This document shows positions 33,681 to 43,074 of a stretch of DNA of 49,450 nucleotides, piece after piece. Made by a program: the position numbers and the translations under genes. The notes below the pieces were generated by a model. It made no database searches and had not been told where the DNA came from. It was given only the letters and a program-made list of their open reading frames with translations. The first letter of the stretch is position 1; every line of letters starts with the position of its first letter. Origin of the DNA: Gracilaria domingensis (taxonomy: Eukaryota; Rhodophyta; Florideophyceae; Gracilariales; Gracilariaceae); contig VCMS01000478.1 of NCBI GenBank assembly GCA_022539475.1, forward strand, positions 1-49,450, written 5' to 3'.

Positions 33681-34065
33681 AATTCTTCCTTTCTTGATGC
33701 CTATACGGGCTCCAATGGTTTTCCCAGTAGGTCTTAAAGCAATAAAGGAACCTTGTATTCAAGCGATCGTACACAGGTCCATCCAAATTAGAATACTTCG
33801 AGAATTCAAGAAATATAATAATTTCACCCCCAGATTTCTCTTCCAACGTACATTTCTCTATTACTTCCTCATAGGCAGTCTTTAAGGGGTCTAATCCCGT
33901 TATGAAGTTCTGACTGCGGTTCTGAATGTACTGAGTCAATCGATCCAACTCCTCCAAAATATTAATTTCAGTCTCGCTGTTTCTAGAAGCCATGCGAATA
34001 ACATAATAGTTCCTGGATATTGTCTTATAAGCATCCGTATAATCGCTTGAAATATCATTGGACAT
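33445..34065 (-). CDS. ORF A, copy R4
   Basis: Same as the R3 copy, including WENHW. Confidence 0.45.
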   Translation of the reverse strand: MSNDISSDYTDAYKTISRNYYVIRMASRNSETEINILEELDRLTQYIQNRSQNFITGLDPLKTAYEEVIEKCTLEEKSGGEIIIFLEFSKYSNLDGPVYDRLNTRFLYCFKTYWENHWSPYRHQERKNYVYVYGCDCCCSRGCRCNFARNFEKLEPFCLTSKKPVLPARSISTGRHKVTVSRFPGSFLPRYHSISSSRPPFQLFPL

Positions 34066-34446
34066 GTTGAGAGTGTAGAAAGCGGTTATCGTTGCAGAAA
34101 AAGGTTGAAAAGCGGGAAGGCAAGTTGATCGATGATAGTGAGATGAGACCCGGAAGACGGACACCACCGCAATGCAAACTGTCTGTCTCAATTTGACATT
34201 TTGTCCATGGCTGAATCCTGTTAACCATACACATCCAGCTTGCCACGTTACCACTGTGTGAACCTTATTTGATAAGGTTCCAATGACAAGAATCCCCGTT
34301 TGGATGGAAAGAGGGAATTAGAGGGGAGACGTGAGAACTGCAATGAAAACTTCACAAGCTTATTAGACGCTCTACGTGATGTATCTCACACAATCACCAA
34401 TATCACAGCAATCACGATAACTGCATTGTTATGCCCTGATCTAAAC
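34066..34446 (-). repeat. Unit copy R5, distal part before the LTR element
   Basis: The part of R5 lying left of the insertion. With 45392-47111, minus one copy of the 5-bp target duplication, it sums to exactly 2,096 bp. This shows a clean insertion without deletion. Confidence 0.95.
34442..34446. repeat. Target site duplication TAAAC, left copy
   Basis: The last five array bases before the 5' LTR. In uninterrupted units the sequence reads GATCTAAACTTCGTTGG, with a single TAAAC. Confidence 0.95.
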
Positions 34447-35189
34447 TGTAGTGCAAATTGCGCCAATATCATGCGCATTTTACAGTGCATATTATGCACC
34501 GGGTGTCCATTGCTGGACCCCGGCCTGCTGGCACATTTCTTAGAATTAGTAATTTATTTTGCCTAATATTTTAGGAATTTACACTGGCACGCCTCGGCCT
34601 CCACAGTACTTAGGTGTGCCGACTGCGCGCCAGCTTCACTCAGTAAACCTCAACGAGGCCTTTGGCTCTGATCTTCTTGCCGCTTGCGCACGGTCACCAG
34701 CCCCATCCTGGGGAATACCGCCGCAATTCCGGGCTGATCAACCAACCTCCGTCCCTGAGGAGTACTAATCCGTCGTCACGGCACTTTTCTTATCTATTTT
34801 ATTGTTGTCATTTCCGTCTTACGGCTTTCGCTACTCTGCCCTACATTGTAGGTTTGTTTTATTTGTCTCGGAAGTTTTCCCGCTTATCGCGAGTCAGTGC
34901 TCCGCAGTGCGGCTCGTTTGTTGATCTTTTGTCGTCCCATACCGTTGGGCTGGATACCCCCACTCGCTGTGGCTCGCCGGAACCATCCGGATACCTACGC
35001 CGATTCTACCCCTTCTACCTCCGACTGCACGCCCAGATCGGGGCCACCCGGATTTACACCCGGCTCGTGTTGGCCCTATCGGAGGGTTCTGCCGCTCGAC
35101 TGCCCTTCACAGGGAGCAGGGCCTGAACACCCTGAGGTGCTCGTCCGCGACGCGGCTTGTTGTTTTCCCGTCGAGGGTTTTGCACCACA
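34447..35189 (+). repeat. 5' LTR, 743 bp
   Basis: Begins TGTAGTGCAAATTGCGCC and ends GCACCACA. It differs from the 3' LTR only at 34470 (C here, T at 44672) by my comparison. AT-rich segments near 34490 (TGCATATTATGCA, itself a palindrome) and 34545-34575 could hold the core promoter or poly-A signals, but no element is certain. A 154-aa open frame inside it is not credible as a gene. Confidence 0.97.
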
Positions 35190-35353
35190 AACTGGTCTCC
35201 CGACTTAGAATCGGCTTAATTGGCCAACGTTCGTTGGAGTTGGTTCGTTTGTTTGGAGCCCAGATAGCTGGGAATATCCGTTCTTACGGTTCTCTCATTG
35301 TCCGTTTTCGGAAGTTGTTTTGGTTGCCCATTGGCCGACTGTGTCGGTGAACG
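35190..35353 (+). other. Retrotransposon 5' untranslated leader
   Basis: 164 bp between the 5' LTR and the gag ATG, holding the primer binding site. It also contains two short interrupted palindromes (CCGA...TCGG at about 35202 and CCAAC...GTTGG at about 35223). No ORF was seen. Confidence 0.7.
35193..35208 (+). other. Probable tRNA primer binding site
   Basis: TGGTCTCCCGACTTAG begins three bases after the 5' LTR. A TGG start close to the LTR is expected for pairing with the CCA end of a tRNA. I cannot say which tRNA matches, and the pairing may be only 10-12 bases long. Confidence 0.5.
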
Positions 35354-37362
35354 ATGTCGTCCCGTCGCAGGAGTGGCGCGCCACGTGCCGCTTCTGTGCC
35401 CGGTTCGTCCGGCTTGCCGGCAAGTTTGCCTCCGTTGCCGAAGGACGCACTGGAGGTCCCAGGCAATGGCGACCCGAAACCGGCTTCCCGGGGCCGCCGT
35501 TCTGATAACGGGACCCCACCCACTCGTGGGCCAACTGAAACCGCACCTGCGGCTGATGCCGCCGCAGCGGTTGACGTTATGTCGTCGCGGTCCGACGAGT
35601 ATACCCTCCGTGAATTAGAGGCTCAGGTTCGCATCCTGCAGAACTCCCAAGTGGGCCTCATCCGGGACATTACGAAACTCCGGCAACGGCTCGATGAAGC
35701 CGGTGTCCGGGATGTTTCGAGCGACGTCCGTGTTTTACGGTCTGATGTCAACCAGATTATGGAACACCGACAGGTGTCGGCTGGTCTGCACGAGCAGGCT
35801 GCCGCACGCCTGGACCGCCTGGCTACCCGTCTGGAGACGGTCGAGCAAATCATCGTATCTGATGCTGTTGCGCCGGGAGCCCCGGTTTCTGAGGGTTCTC
35901 AGCACTCGCGCCGTTCCCGGGATCGTCCGGCAAAGAAGAAGGTCAAGGTTGAGTCTGACTCGTCTTCTTCATCCTCTTCTGATGAGGAGGGCCCCAAAAA
36001 GGGGTCGTCTACCGACTCTTCGGACAGCGCGGAAGAGCGCTCTCGCTATCGTGCATCCCGTTCGCGGGCTACTGAAGCCACTTCTGGTGGTGCACGAGGC
36101 CGTACGAAAGGACGGAGACACCTCGGATTGAAGGAGTTGAAGCCGACAAACTTACTGTATCGGAAGCTACTATCTTACCGATATTATCGGCTTGATGACA
36201 CGACGCCACAGAGGACCCCACGTGGGACTGGCAAAGTGCGAAATCATCTCCGACAAATGGAGCTCACGCTAAAGCCCCACAAGTTCTCTGGGGAAGATCC
36301 AATTCTTGTCTTGGATTTTCTTAGCCGCTTCGTAGCGGAAGCCGATGTACTTCGGATGAGCGAGGCACAGGCCTACATCGCGCTGCCGTACTTTTTGACG
36401 GGTGTAGCCGAAGATCAATTCAATTCGGTTCGTGGGTCGTCTCGCGCCTCCGAAGGAGGAGTTACGTGCTGGCCGGAAGCGGTACAATATCTCCTGCGTT
36501 CTTACGCGACAGGCAATGCGATACAAGGTGCTATACTCGCGCTGCGAGACACGAACAAGGAGCCGAAGAGTCGGAAACCGTTTATTCGACCCGCCTCAAC
36601 AAGGCTTTCCACAGATGTGGCAACGTGTTCTCCGCAGCTGAGCGGTGTACGATGTTTGTTGATGGACTGGACCGATCAATTCGGACGTTGGTAGCCCATT
36701 ATCGGGAGAACAAACGCCGGATTACCTATCTGGAACTCGTTCAATTTGCCCAAGCGGAGGGAGATGCAGCTCGAGCACGCACTGGCATCAAGGCGCGCAC
36801 GCGCCGACTCCTTCATGTAGAAGGCCGAGACTCCTCACTGCCTCATTCGCGAGGTTCTGTTCAAGGGGGTTATGATAACCTGCACCTGTTACAGGACGAT
36901 GGTTCAATGCCGAGTTCGGAATTGCCGTCGACGACGGAGCAGTCTACAGTGGACGGAGACCCCGCTCTGTACGCCGGACGTCAAGTCCCGGCATTGCCCG
37001 TGCCGCACTCTGGCGGATATCGAAGCCAACGCCCTGGATGGAGGGACCCGTATCCTCCTCGACAGGAGCGCCGGCCGCCCAACGCGGATCTTCTTCGTCA
37101 CCTTATTTGTCATACCTGTTACAGGCCAGGGCACATCGCTCCGAATTGCTTAATGCCCATACGGGATATGGCGAAGATAGTGCCTCAGTATGAGTCGTTG
37201 ACGCCCGCCGAGCGGGAACGTGTTCCCGACAAATCGTACCTTCGTGCGAAGGCGGAGACTCAGCCTGGAAACCAGGAAACGGTGCCATCGAATGGTGGAA
37301 CTGTAGCCGCCCCTGCGGAATCGCAACCTCCGCAGATTGGCGGCGACGCTCAGAAAAACTGA
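35354..37362 (+). pseudogene. gag: gag, with one frame break near 36552
   Basis: Structural polyprotein that forms the particle and binds the RNA. It starts at ATG 35354 (MSSRRRSGAPRAASVPG). In order: a Pro/Ala-rich basic N-terminus; a coiled-coil-like segment at about residues 85-170 (RELEAQVRILQNS, DITKLRQRLDEAG, ARLDRLATRLETVEQ); a Ser/Asp/Glu tract (SDSSSSSSSDEEG); a Retrotrans_gag-like region from KPHKFSGEDPILVLDFL; and, in the shifted frame, YSTRLNKAFHRCGNVF. A CCHC zinc knuckle lies at 37108-37149 (CHTCYRPGHIAPNC, C-x2-C-x4-H-x4-C). The frame changes from phase 2 to phase 1 near 36551-36556, as if one base were missing. The downstream frame ends at TGA 37360-37362 inside a plausible frameshift signal. 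Confidence 0.88.
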
Positions 37363-37390
37363 GCAAGGGAGCCTCCAGCAATGGAGAGGC
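37353..37390 (+). promoter_or_regulatory. Candidate -1 programmed frameshift site between gag and pol
   Basis: The gag frame reads CAG AAA AAC TGA. G AAA AAC (37353-37359) is close to the X XXY YYZ rule, with only the first position departing from A AAA AAC. Protease lies in the -1 frame, which is open across this point. Eight bases after the stop a hairpin can form between GCCTCC (37371-37376) and GGAGAGGC (37383-37390, one bulged base). Slip site, spacing, direction and stem all agree with -1 frameshifting known from LTR elements. Function is inferred. Confidence 0.5.
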
Positions 37391-38472
37391 GCCCCCAGCG
37401 ACGGGGTTTAGTGCGCCTGAGGCTGAGAAGCCTCGCTCCCCGGTCACAATCCTTTCGAGGACACTGGCCACTACAGACGTGAACTCTGAGCACCTTGGTG
37501 TCTTGCGTCGCCCGTGGATACGGTCTAAGAACAGCCGGTTCCCGGATAGAGTCCTGGTCATGGCGAAACGTAACTACAAAGTTTACGCCGACCTAGGTGT
37601 TTCCGACCAGTACATGGTTCGGCAGTTGTCCGTGCTCGATACAGGAGCTGGGCCAAACTTTTTGGTTGAGTCTATGATTCCGCCGCACTTGCGGTCTCGC
37701 GTTCGTGCGGCGCCGCAGATCGATATAGCGGATGCGAACAATCGGCCACTTTCGACTGTGGGAGTAATAGACCTGCTCGTCAGGCTTGGCCGCTACGTGG
37801 CGAAGCTCGATTCTTGGTTTGCAAGCAACTCGCTGCGCCGGTTATCCTCGGCTGCGACTTCTGTGACCGCTTCGTCGATGCAATTCGACCGCGGAAGCGA
37901 ACCATCGAAATGGAAGATGGGACTACTGTACCGATCGTTCGGCGTCCCCTGCGCCGGGCTCTGAAGAAGCAAGTCCCTTTGCCTGCGGCACAGAAGCCTA
38001 CAGCCGATGAACGGAAGTCTACAAAGCTCCGAGTAGCTCGGCCCATTTCCATCCCGCCTGAATCACAGGTCTGGGTTACTGTGACCTCCCCACAATGTGG
38101 CTTACAAACGGTACAACCGTTGCCTGCGTTACAGGAGAAGCATCAGCTTGCCCTCGCTAATGGGATTGTTTTCGTCGAACCCGAGAAGCCTTTTCAGGTG
38201 CTGGTTGCGAACTTCAGCCGTTTTTCTCAACGGTTGGTTAGGAGCCAAGTTATTGGTTCGTTGCTTCCGCACCCTGCGGCTATAGTGCCTACTCAGGTTT
38301 CTATTGCCGAGGTTCTCGGAATCCTCGAAGCTGAGGAGGGGGAGGCGGAACGGAACAATTCCGAAACGACTGGACCGAACAGTTCGTCGGAAGATGCTAC
38401 GCCGACTTCGTCGGATGCAAATAACCGCAGCCTGTCGAAGGAGGCAATGCCGACCTCGTCGGACAGTAATGA
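37363..38472 (+). pseudogene. pol: pol, protease part, two frame breaks
   Basis: Retropepsin-like aspartic protease that cleaves the polyproteins. The catalytic motif is DTGA within LSVLDTGAGPNFLV, at 37638-37649 in phase 0. The second conserved element, VILGCDFCDRFVDAI, follows in phase 2, so one base appears lost near 37805-37820. After it comes a basic and Pro-rich stretch, then a Ser/Asp-rich linker (DATPTSSDANN, EAMPTSSDSND) encoded by two near-copies of a short palindromic segment at 38402-38414 and 38450-38462. A third break near 38490 leads into the RT frame. The open reading from about 37814 to 38845 covers the phase 2 part. Confidence 0.8.
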
Positions 38473-41400
38473 TACGGACCTGAGTGCTGCGACACGAAGG
38501 ATAAGGCAGTACAGGAACTGGAGTCTCTGGATCTTGAACATGTCCCAGAGACTCACCGCGATAAATTGCGGCACATGCTTGAGGAGTTCACGCCCATGTG
38601 GGATGGCACACTGGGTAAGATTGGTATTACCGAACATCGGATTGATTTGCTACCGAATACTCGGCCCATTTCACAGCACCCTTACAGGGCAGGACCGACA
38701 GCTCGGCAGGAGGAGAAAGCTCAAGTTGAGAAGATGCTCCGCGCTGGAGTTATCGAGCCGGCTCAGTCACCTTGGGCATCGCCGGTGGTGCTCGCGCCCA
38801 AAGCTGATGGGTCTTGGCGATTTTGCATCGATTACCGCAAGCTAAACGCGGCTACGGTCAAGGATGTGTATCCTATCCCACGAATGGATGAATGCATCGA
38901 TTCATTGGGCGACGCGAAAGTGTTCACAACCCTAGACGCGAATTGGGGCTATTGGCAAGTTCCCGTGAGGGCTGAGGATCGTGACAAGACAGCCTTCGTT
39001 TGTCATGAAGGATTGTACCGATTCAATCGGATGCCCTTTGGGTTAACGAACGCGCCAGCCACTTTTCAACGAGCTGTGGATATTTTGCTAGCCCGCTTTA
39101 AGTGGAAGACTTGCCTGGTATACCTGGATGACATCATTGTCTACTCCAGCAACCTGGATGAGCACTTGACCCACGTACGGGATGTGATGCGAGTCCTACG
39201 CGATGCAGGCATTACGCTCAAGCTCAAGAAGTGTGAGTTCTTTACCGAAACCGTCAGGTATCTCGGCCATGTTATCCGTCCGGGACGGCTTTCGATTGAC
39301 GAAGTACGCGTGAAATCCCTCAAAGAGGCTAAGCATCCGAGGACGCAGACGGAACTCCGATCTTTTCTCGGCTTGTGCAATGTGTATCGCCGCTTCATTC
39401 CGAACTTTGCGGATATCGCTGCACCTCTGAACGAGCTTCTTCGCAAAGGCCAGCCAGTCGATCTGGAAGAATTCGACAACCGCAAGGTCGCGGCTTTCTC
39501 GTCGCTCTTGGACGCGGTGACATCGCCACCTGTTTTATCCCTGCCTAGGGCTGGTTTGCCATATGCAGTAGATACGGATGCGAGCGACTACCAAGTCGGC
39601 TGTGCCCTATTCCAGACCACCAATGATGGCGAGCGATTGCCAATTGGGTATTGGTCAAGGAGCCTCAACGTTCACGAGAGGAATTACTCGGTATCCGAGA
39701 AGGAGTGCTTGGCAGTTGTCTGGGCGTTACAGACACTGCGGCCCTATCTTATGGGGACCCGCTTCATTGTCCATACCGATCATTCGGCATTACGCTGGCT
39801 ACTCTCTATAGCAGAGCAATCTGGCCGCTTGATGCGGTGGAGACTTCGCTTGTCGGAATTCGACTTCGAAATCCGTTACAAGAAAGGACTCCTGAACACT
39901 CAGGCTGATGCACTGTCCCGCTTGGAAACAGCGGCTGAAGCTGCGCCAGTCGATGATCTGGAGATACCGTGCTTCCTCGTGGAAGACGGCTCGAGCGATG
40001 CCGATGAAGAATCGGAAGGATGGGACATCTACGATGCTGTTTTAGCCGTGTCTGACACGAAACCCGAACCGGGCTCTTTCGTACCGATCAAGCCGGAGGA
40101 ACTCATCCGGGAGCAGCACACCGACCGTTTTTGTACGGAGATTCGTAGTCGCCTAAACGGTGGAGCACAGTTGCCTTTCGTCGAGAACGACCAAGGATTT
40201 CTAATCCGAACCGTCGGAAACAGGCCACAGATTGTGGTTCCGCACTCACTTCAGTCACGAGTACTGCATTTGTCGCACTACGCGAAGTTGTCAGCCCACC
40301 CTGGTGGCAGGAAGTTGTACTACACCTTACGGAAGGACTTTTACTGGCCAGCAATGGCTTTCGACGCGTATGCCACTGTTCGTGGATGTTCTGACTGCGC
40401 GAAGAACCGCGTCAAGCTGCGGAAGTACTCCAAGAAGTTGGTACTCTTCCCTGCCAGGGCTCCACTTGAATTCGTGGCAATTGACTTGCTCGGCGAGTTT
40501 ATCCGCACTCGCCGGGGAAACCGGTTTCTACTTGTGATCACCGACCGTTTTTCTAAACTGGTACGGACTGTGCCTTTGACGAAGGTTACCGCCAGTGCGG
40601 TCGCCCAAGCTTTCGTTACACACTGGGTTTTTGTCTACGGACCGCCGATTGACCTGTTATCGGACAATGGACCGCAGTTTACGGCTAAGTTCTTTCAGGA
40701 CGTTTGCCGCATCTTGCGGATCCAAAACTGGTTTACGACAACATACCACCCCCAGAGTAATGGGCAGGTTGAACGTTTTAACCGCACAATGCTCAATGCA
40801 TTACGGACATTCGTTGCCGAACATCCGTCGGAGTGGGATCAATACACCGATGCGGTGACATATGCCTACAATACGCAGGTTCATCGCACTACTCAGATCT
40901 CGCCGTTCGAGCTTGTGCTATCACGCGTTCCACCTTCGGTGGCTATCGAGCCACAGCCAACTTTGGATAAGTTCCCCTCGCCTCGTCTACACAGGGACGC
41001 CTGGAAGGCCTGGCTTAAGAACATCATTCCTACAGTTAGGCAAAACATCGATAAGGCACAAGCCGCGTACAAGCGGAATTTCGACGCACGAATGCGCAGG
41101 GATGCCCCTCAGATCAGGGAAGGTAACTACGCCTTCCTACGGAAGGAATACTATAACCCGGAAAAGGAGAAGAGGCATAAGCTCTCTCCTATCGCGGACG
41201 GCCCCTACAGGGTTATTTCTATCACCGATACAACGGTTGTCCTCGATATTGAGGGTGAACACGAGCGTTTTTCGCGCGATCGCGTAACGCCTGCGCCACA
41301 GCCTGTTCGCCAGGAAAAGCAACCGGAAACGCCGGACAGCGCTACGCCTACTGTGGACCAAGCCGCGACAGCGGGAGAGCGCGCTTCGTTGTCAGTCCTG

Positions 41401-42882
41401 CCGCATCCTAGCCGCGGACTTGCTGATTTGCCGGCAAAGCCGGAAGCTAACCCGCCAGTCTCGAACGCCGCACATGTCCACACGCGGATACTGGCCCCTC
41501 AGGGGATACTCACCACCACCCCCGACGCTCCAACTGAGAAGGGGGAGGAGGAGGTAAGTCGCTCGATTTCGTTGTCGCCGTCGTCGACGGAAGTGCCTTT
41601 GCAGGCTTCCGGGCCGCACGCAAGTCGTGGTGAAAGCACGCGGACGCGCGACGTACAGCCGAAGGTTCGGAAAGAAGCGAGAAACGCGCAGTTATCGCGG
41701 AAGCCTAAAGAGGAACGCACCACTTCGGTGGAGCACGAAGCCGGAGAACCGGAAGAACACCAGGATGTAGCTGCTGCAGAAGTCGCCGCTTCGCCCGCGG
41801 ATAGCACTGTACGGCCGTCACAGACGGAAGGACAAGAGCCTGCCCCAGCTGTGCAGCGTGAGACCGGTACGCCGGAAAAGAGGGTGGTAACCACCGCAGC
41901 AGCCACGTCGAATGCGGAAAGTACATGCCCGCCGCAGTCGGAGCCCGGCAGCGGCAGCGCACTCGCGTCAAAAGAAGCCGGAAGACCGGAAAAGAAGCCT
42001 GTCCAGAAAGACCGTGTTGTTACGGCAGACCCGATTTCGGGAGATTTTATTGAAGCATCGAGTAATGAAGCCGTTGAAAACACGGAGGCAACCGCCGCAA
42101 CAGCAGGCCGACATGCCACAGTAGGTGGGCAGCAGCCCAACGCTGCACACGCGCGCACGCTGCGCCAAGTGTCTGGCTTCGCCGGCGATCCGCCTCCAGT
42201 GGAGGGTGACAACACACCAGCCGGGCACGTGCCCGCTGTAAGGCTTGCGGCCGCCGGAAACGGAAATTCCGAATTTGAATCGGCAACGCACAGCCGTGCA
42301 ACGGCGCAGGCCCCACCGCCAGCAATGCTTGGCAAGGCGTCGCCTCGGCACGTGCCACGGCACCACTCGCTGGCACACCGCATTGCGGACCGTTCACCCT
42401 CACTTCGGGAGATCTTGCCGGAACGCCGGAAGCTCGCTATTCGAGAACACCGAAGCTCGGTAACAGCCCGACAATACGGGAAGGAAAGCCAGAACTCTGG
42501 AAGCCGGAATGACATGGAAACACCATGGTCAAAATGGCTCTCGCCTGGCGTACAGGGTGTCTTGCCGTCAGGACGGAAGCCGAAAGTAACCAATGAAGCC
42601 CACGACGGGAGAAGTAACAACGACACCTCGAGAGAGGATACATCGACAAAGCCGCATCTTGCGCGGAAGGTCCTCGATGAGGAGTATGTCATTGACCGTC
42701 TGATAAGTCACGGCTACGCCCCTGACGGGGAACTACTGTATCGAGTCCGTTGGTACGGCTACGCCTCTTCAGAGGATACGCACGAGCCCATTGAGCACTT
42801 GCCTCGCTCGAAGGTCTTGCAGTACCACCGTCGCACACGGACACCGATACCGGCTACGCTGGACAAGGCCCAAGTGGGTTGA
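38473..42882 (+). CDS. pol: pol: reverse transcriptase, RNase H, integrase, chromodomain
   Basis: A continuous frame to TGA at 42880-42882. No ATG is expected at its start because it is a polyprotein segment. Residues below are counted from 38566. RT lies at about 50-230, with WRFCIDYRKLN, TTLDANWGYWQVPV, MPFGLTNAPATFQ and catalytic YLDD at 39121-39132. RNase H follows at about 325-455 (AVDTDASDY, SEKECLAVVWAL, HTDHSALRWLL). Integrase has an HHCC finger (HLSHYAKLSAHPGG to GCSDC) and a DD35E core with Asp at 40483 and 40663 and Glu at 40771 (spacing 60 and 36 codons). GPY lies at 41200-41208. After about 465 low-complexity residues comes a chromodomain at 42679-42846 (EEYVIDRLI, LYRVRWYGYASSEDTHEP). 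Every Trp is TGG. The enzymes copy the RNA into DNA and insert it. The chromodomain probably guides insertion to marked chromatin. Confidence 0.96.
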   Translation, partial: YGPECCDTKDKAVQELESLDLEHVPETHRDKLRHMLEEFTPMWDGTLGKIGITEHRIDLLPNTRPISQHPYRAGPTARQEEKAQVEKMLRAGVIEPAQSPWASPVVLAPKADGSWRFCIDYRKLNAATVKDVYPIPRMDECIDSLGDAKVFTTLDANWGYWQVPVRAEDRDKTAFVCHEGLYRFNRMPFGLTNAPATFQRAVDILLARFKWKTCLVYLDDIIVYSSNLDEHLTHVRDVMRVLRDAGITLKLKKCEFFTETVRYLGHVIRPGRLSIDEVRVKSLKEAKHPRTQTELRSFLGLCNVYRRFIPNFADIAAPLNELLRKGQPVDLEEFDNRKVAAFSSLLDAVTSPPVLSLPRAGLPYAVDTDASDYQVGCALFQTTNDGERLPIGYWSRSLNVHERNYSVSEKECLAVVWALQTLRPYLMGTRFIVHTDHSALRWLLSIAEQSGRLMRWRLRLSEFDFEIRYKKGLLNTQADALSRLETAAEAAPVDDLEIPCFLVEDGSSDADEESEGWDIYDAVLAVSDTKPEPGSFVPIKPEELIREQHTDRFCTEIRSRLNGGAQLPFVENDQGFLIRTVGNRPQIVVPHSLQSRVLHLSHYAKLSAHPGGRKLYYTLRKDFYWPAMAFDAYATVRGCSDCAKNRVKLRKYSKKLVLFPARAPLEFVAIDLLGEFIRTRRGNRFLLVITDRFSKLVRTVPLTKVTASAVAQAFVTHWVFVYGPPIDLLSDNGPQFTAKFFQDVCRILRIQNWFTTTYHPQSNGQVERFNRTMLNALRTFVAEHPSEWDQYTDAVTYAYNTQVHRTTQISPFELVLSRVPPSVAIEPQPTLDKFPSPRLHRDAWKAWLKNIIPTVRQNIDKAQAAYKRNFDARMRRDAPQIREGNYAFLRKEYYNPEKEKRHKLSPIADGPYRVISITDTTVVLDIEGEHERFSRDRVTPAPQPVRQEKQPETPDSATPTVDQAATAGERASLSVLPHPSRGLADLPAKPEANPPVSNAAHVHTRILAPQGILTTTPDAPTEKGEEEVSRSISLSPSSTEVPLQASGPHASRGESTRTRDVQPKVRKEARNAQLSRKPKEERTTSVEHEAGEPEEHQDVAAAEVAASPADSTVRPSQTEGQEPAPAVQRETGTPEKRVVTTAAATSNAESTCPPQSEPGSGSALASKEAGRPEKKPVQKDRVVTADPISGDFIEASSNEAVENTEATAATAGRHATVGGQQPNAAHARTLRQVSGFAGDPPPVEGDNTPAGHVPAVRLAAAGNGNSEFESATHSRATAQAPPPAMLGKASPRHVPRHHSLAHRIADRSPSLREILPERRKLAIREHRSSVTARQYGKESQNSGSRNDMETPWSKWLSPGVQGVLPSGRKPKVTNEAHDGRSNNDTSREDTSTKPHLARKVLDEEYVIDRLISHGYAPDGELLYRVRWYGYASSEDTHEPIEHLPRSKVLQYHRRTRTPIPATLDKAQVG
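41287..42678 (+). other. Low-complexity spacer inside pol, about 465 codons
   Basis: Between the GPY/F region and the chromodomain the protein becomes rich in Pro, Glu, Ala, Ser, Thr, Lys and Arg with no recognisable fold, so it is probably disordered. Loose repeats of the type AGEPEEHQDVAAAEVA, RETGTPEKRVVTTAAAT and KEAGRPEKKPVQKDRVVT can be seen. The DNA is rich in short palindromes such as CCGTCACAGACGG and CCTCCAGTGGAGG. Such a long insertion is unusual for chromoviruses in my knowledge, where the chromodomain commonly follows integrase more closely. Confidence 0.75.
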
Positions 42883-42907
42883 CCACCCACGTCTCTATTG
42901 AGCACAG

Positions 42908-43074
42908 CCGTCCCAGACGGAATATGCCGCCTCATGCGGACAATATTGCATTACGCAAGAATAAGCCGCTTCGAGCGGATGCAACCAAGTTAAGTTGAGA
43001 GCACCAAGCCGCCCTACGCGGACAGCTTTGCGCTGACAATACACGCCGCGAAACGCGGAAGCCACTTACAGTGG
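42908..43074 (+). repeat. Cluster of eight 13-nt interrupted palindromes
   Basis: Each is 13 nt with a stem of four or five base pairs: CCGTCCCAGACGG (42908), CCGCCTCATGCGG (42927), TTGCATTACGCAA (42946), CCGCTTCGAGCGG (42966), CCGCCCTACGCGG (43009), CAGCTTTGCGCTG (43023), CCGCGAAACGCGG (43046) and CCACTTACAGTGG (43062). A 16-nt one, CAACCAAGTTAAGTTG, sits at 42982. Most are preceded by G and followed by A. Stem sequences differ while the architecture is constant. Confidence 0.85.

Larger units (their letters stand above)
31970..34065 (-). repeat. Unit copy R4, 2,096 bp
   Basis: Same length again. It shares CTGCGTGCGGG and CAATGGTTTTCCC with R3 but has GCCCGTCCAAG like R2, so variants are combined in a mosaic way between neighbours. 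Confidence 0.95.

Noticed and set aside
26133..34065. Dimeric higher-order repeat
   Set aside because: One site alternates T/C between neighbours, but other variable sites do not follow the same two-unit pattern.
26133..34446. rDNA, 5S, histone or spliced-leader array
   Set aside because: No recognisable rRNA, 5S, histone or short-RNA gene sequence was seen in the unit.
34662..35126. 154-aa and 103-aa frames inside both LTRs
   Set aside because: Composition is Ser, Arg and Pro rich without motifs. They lie wholly in the LTR and are duplicated only because the LTR is.
41499..42692. 397-aa frame antisense to the pol spacer
   Set aside because: It mirrors the GC-rich, repeat-like spacer codons on the sense strand. 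It has low complexity and no motif, and lies inside a clear coding region.
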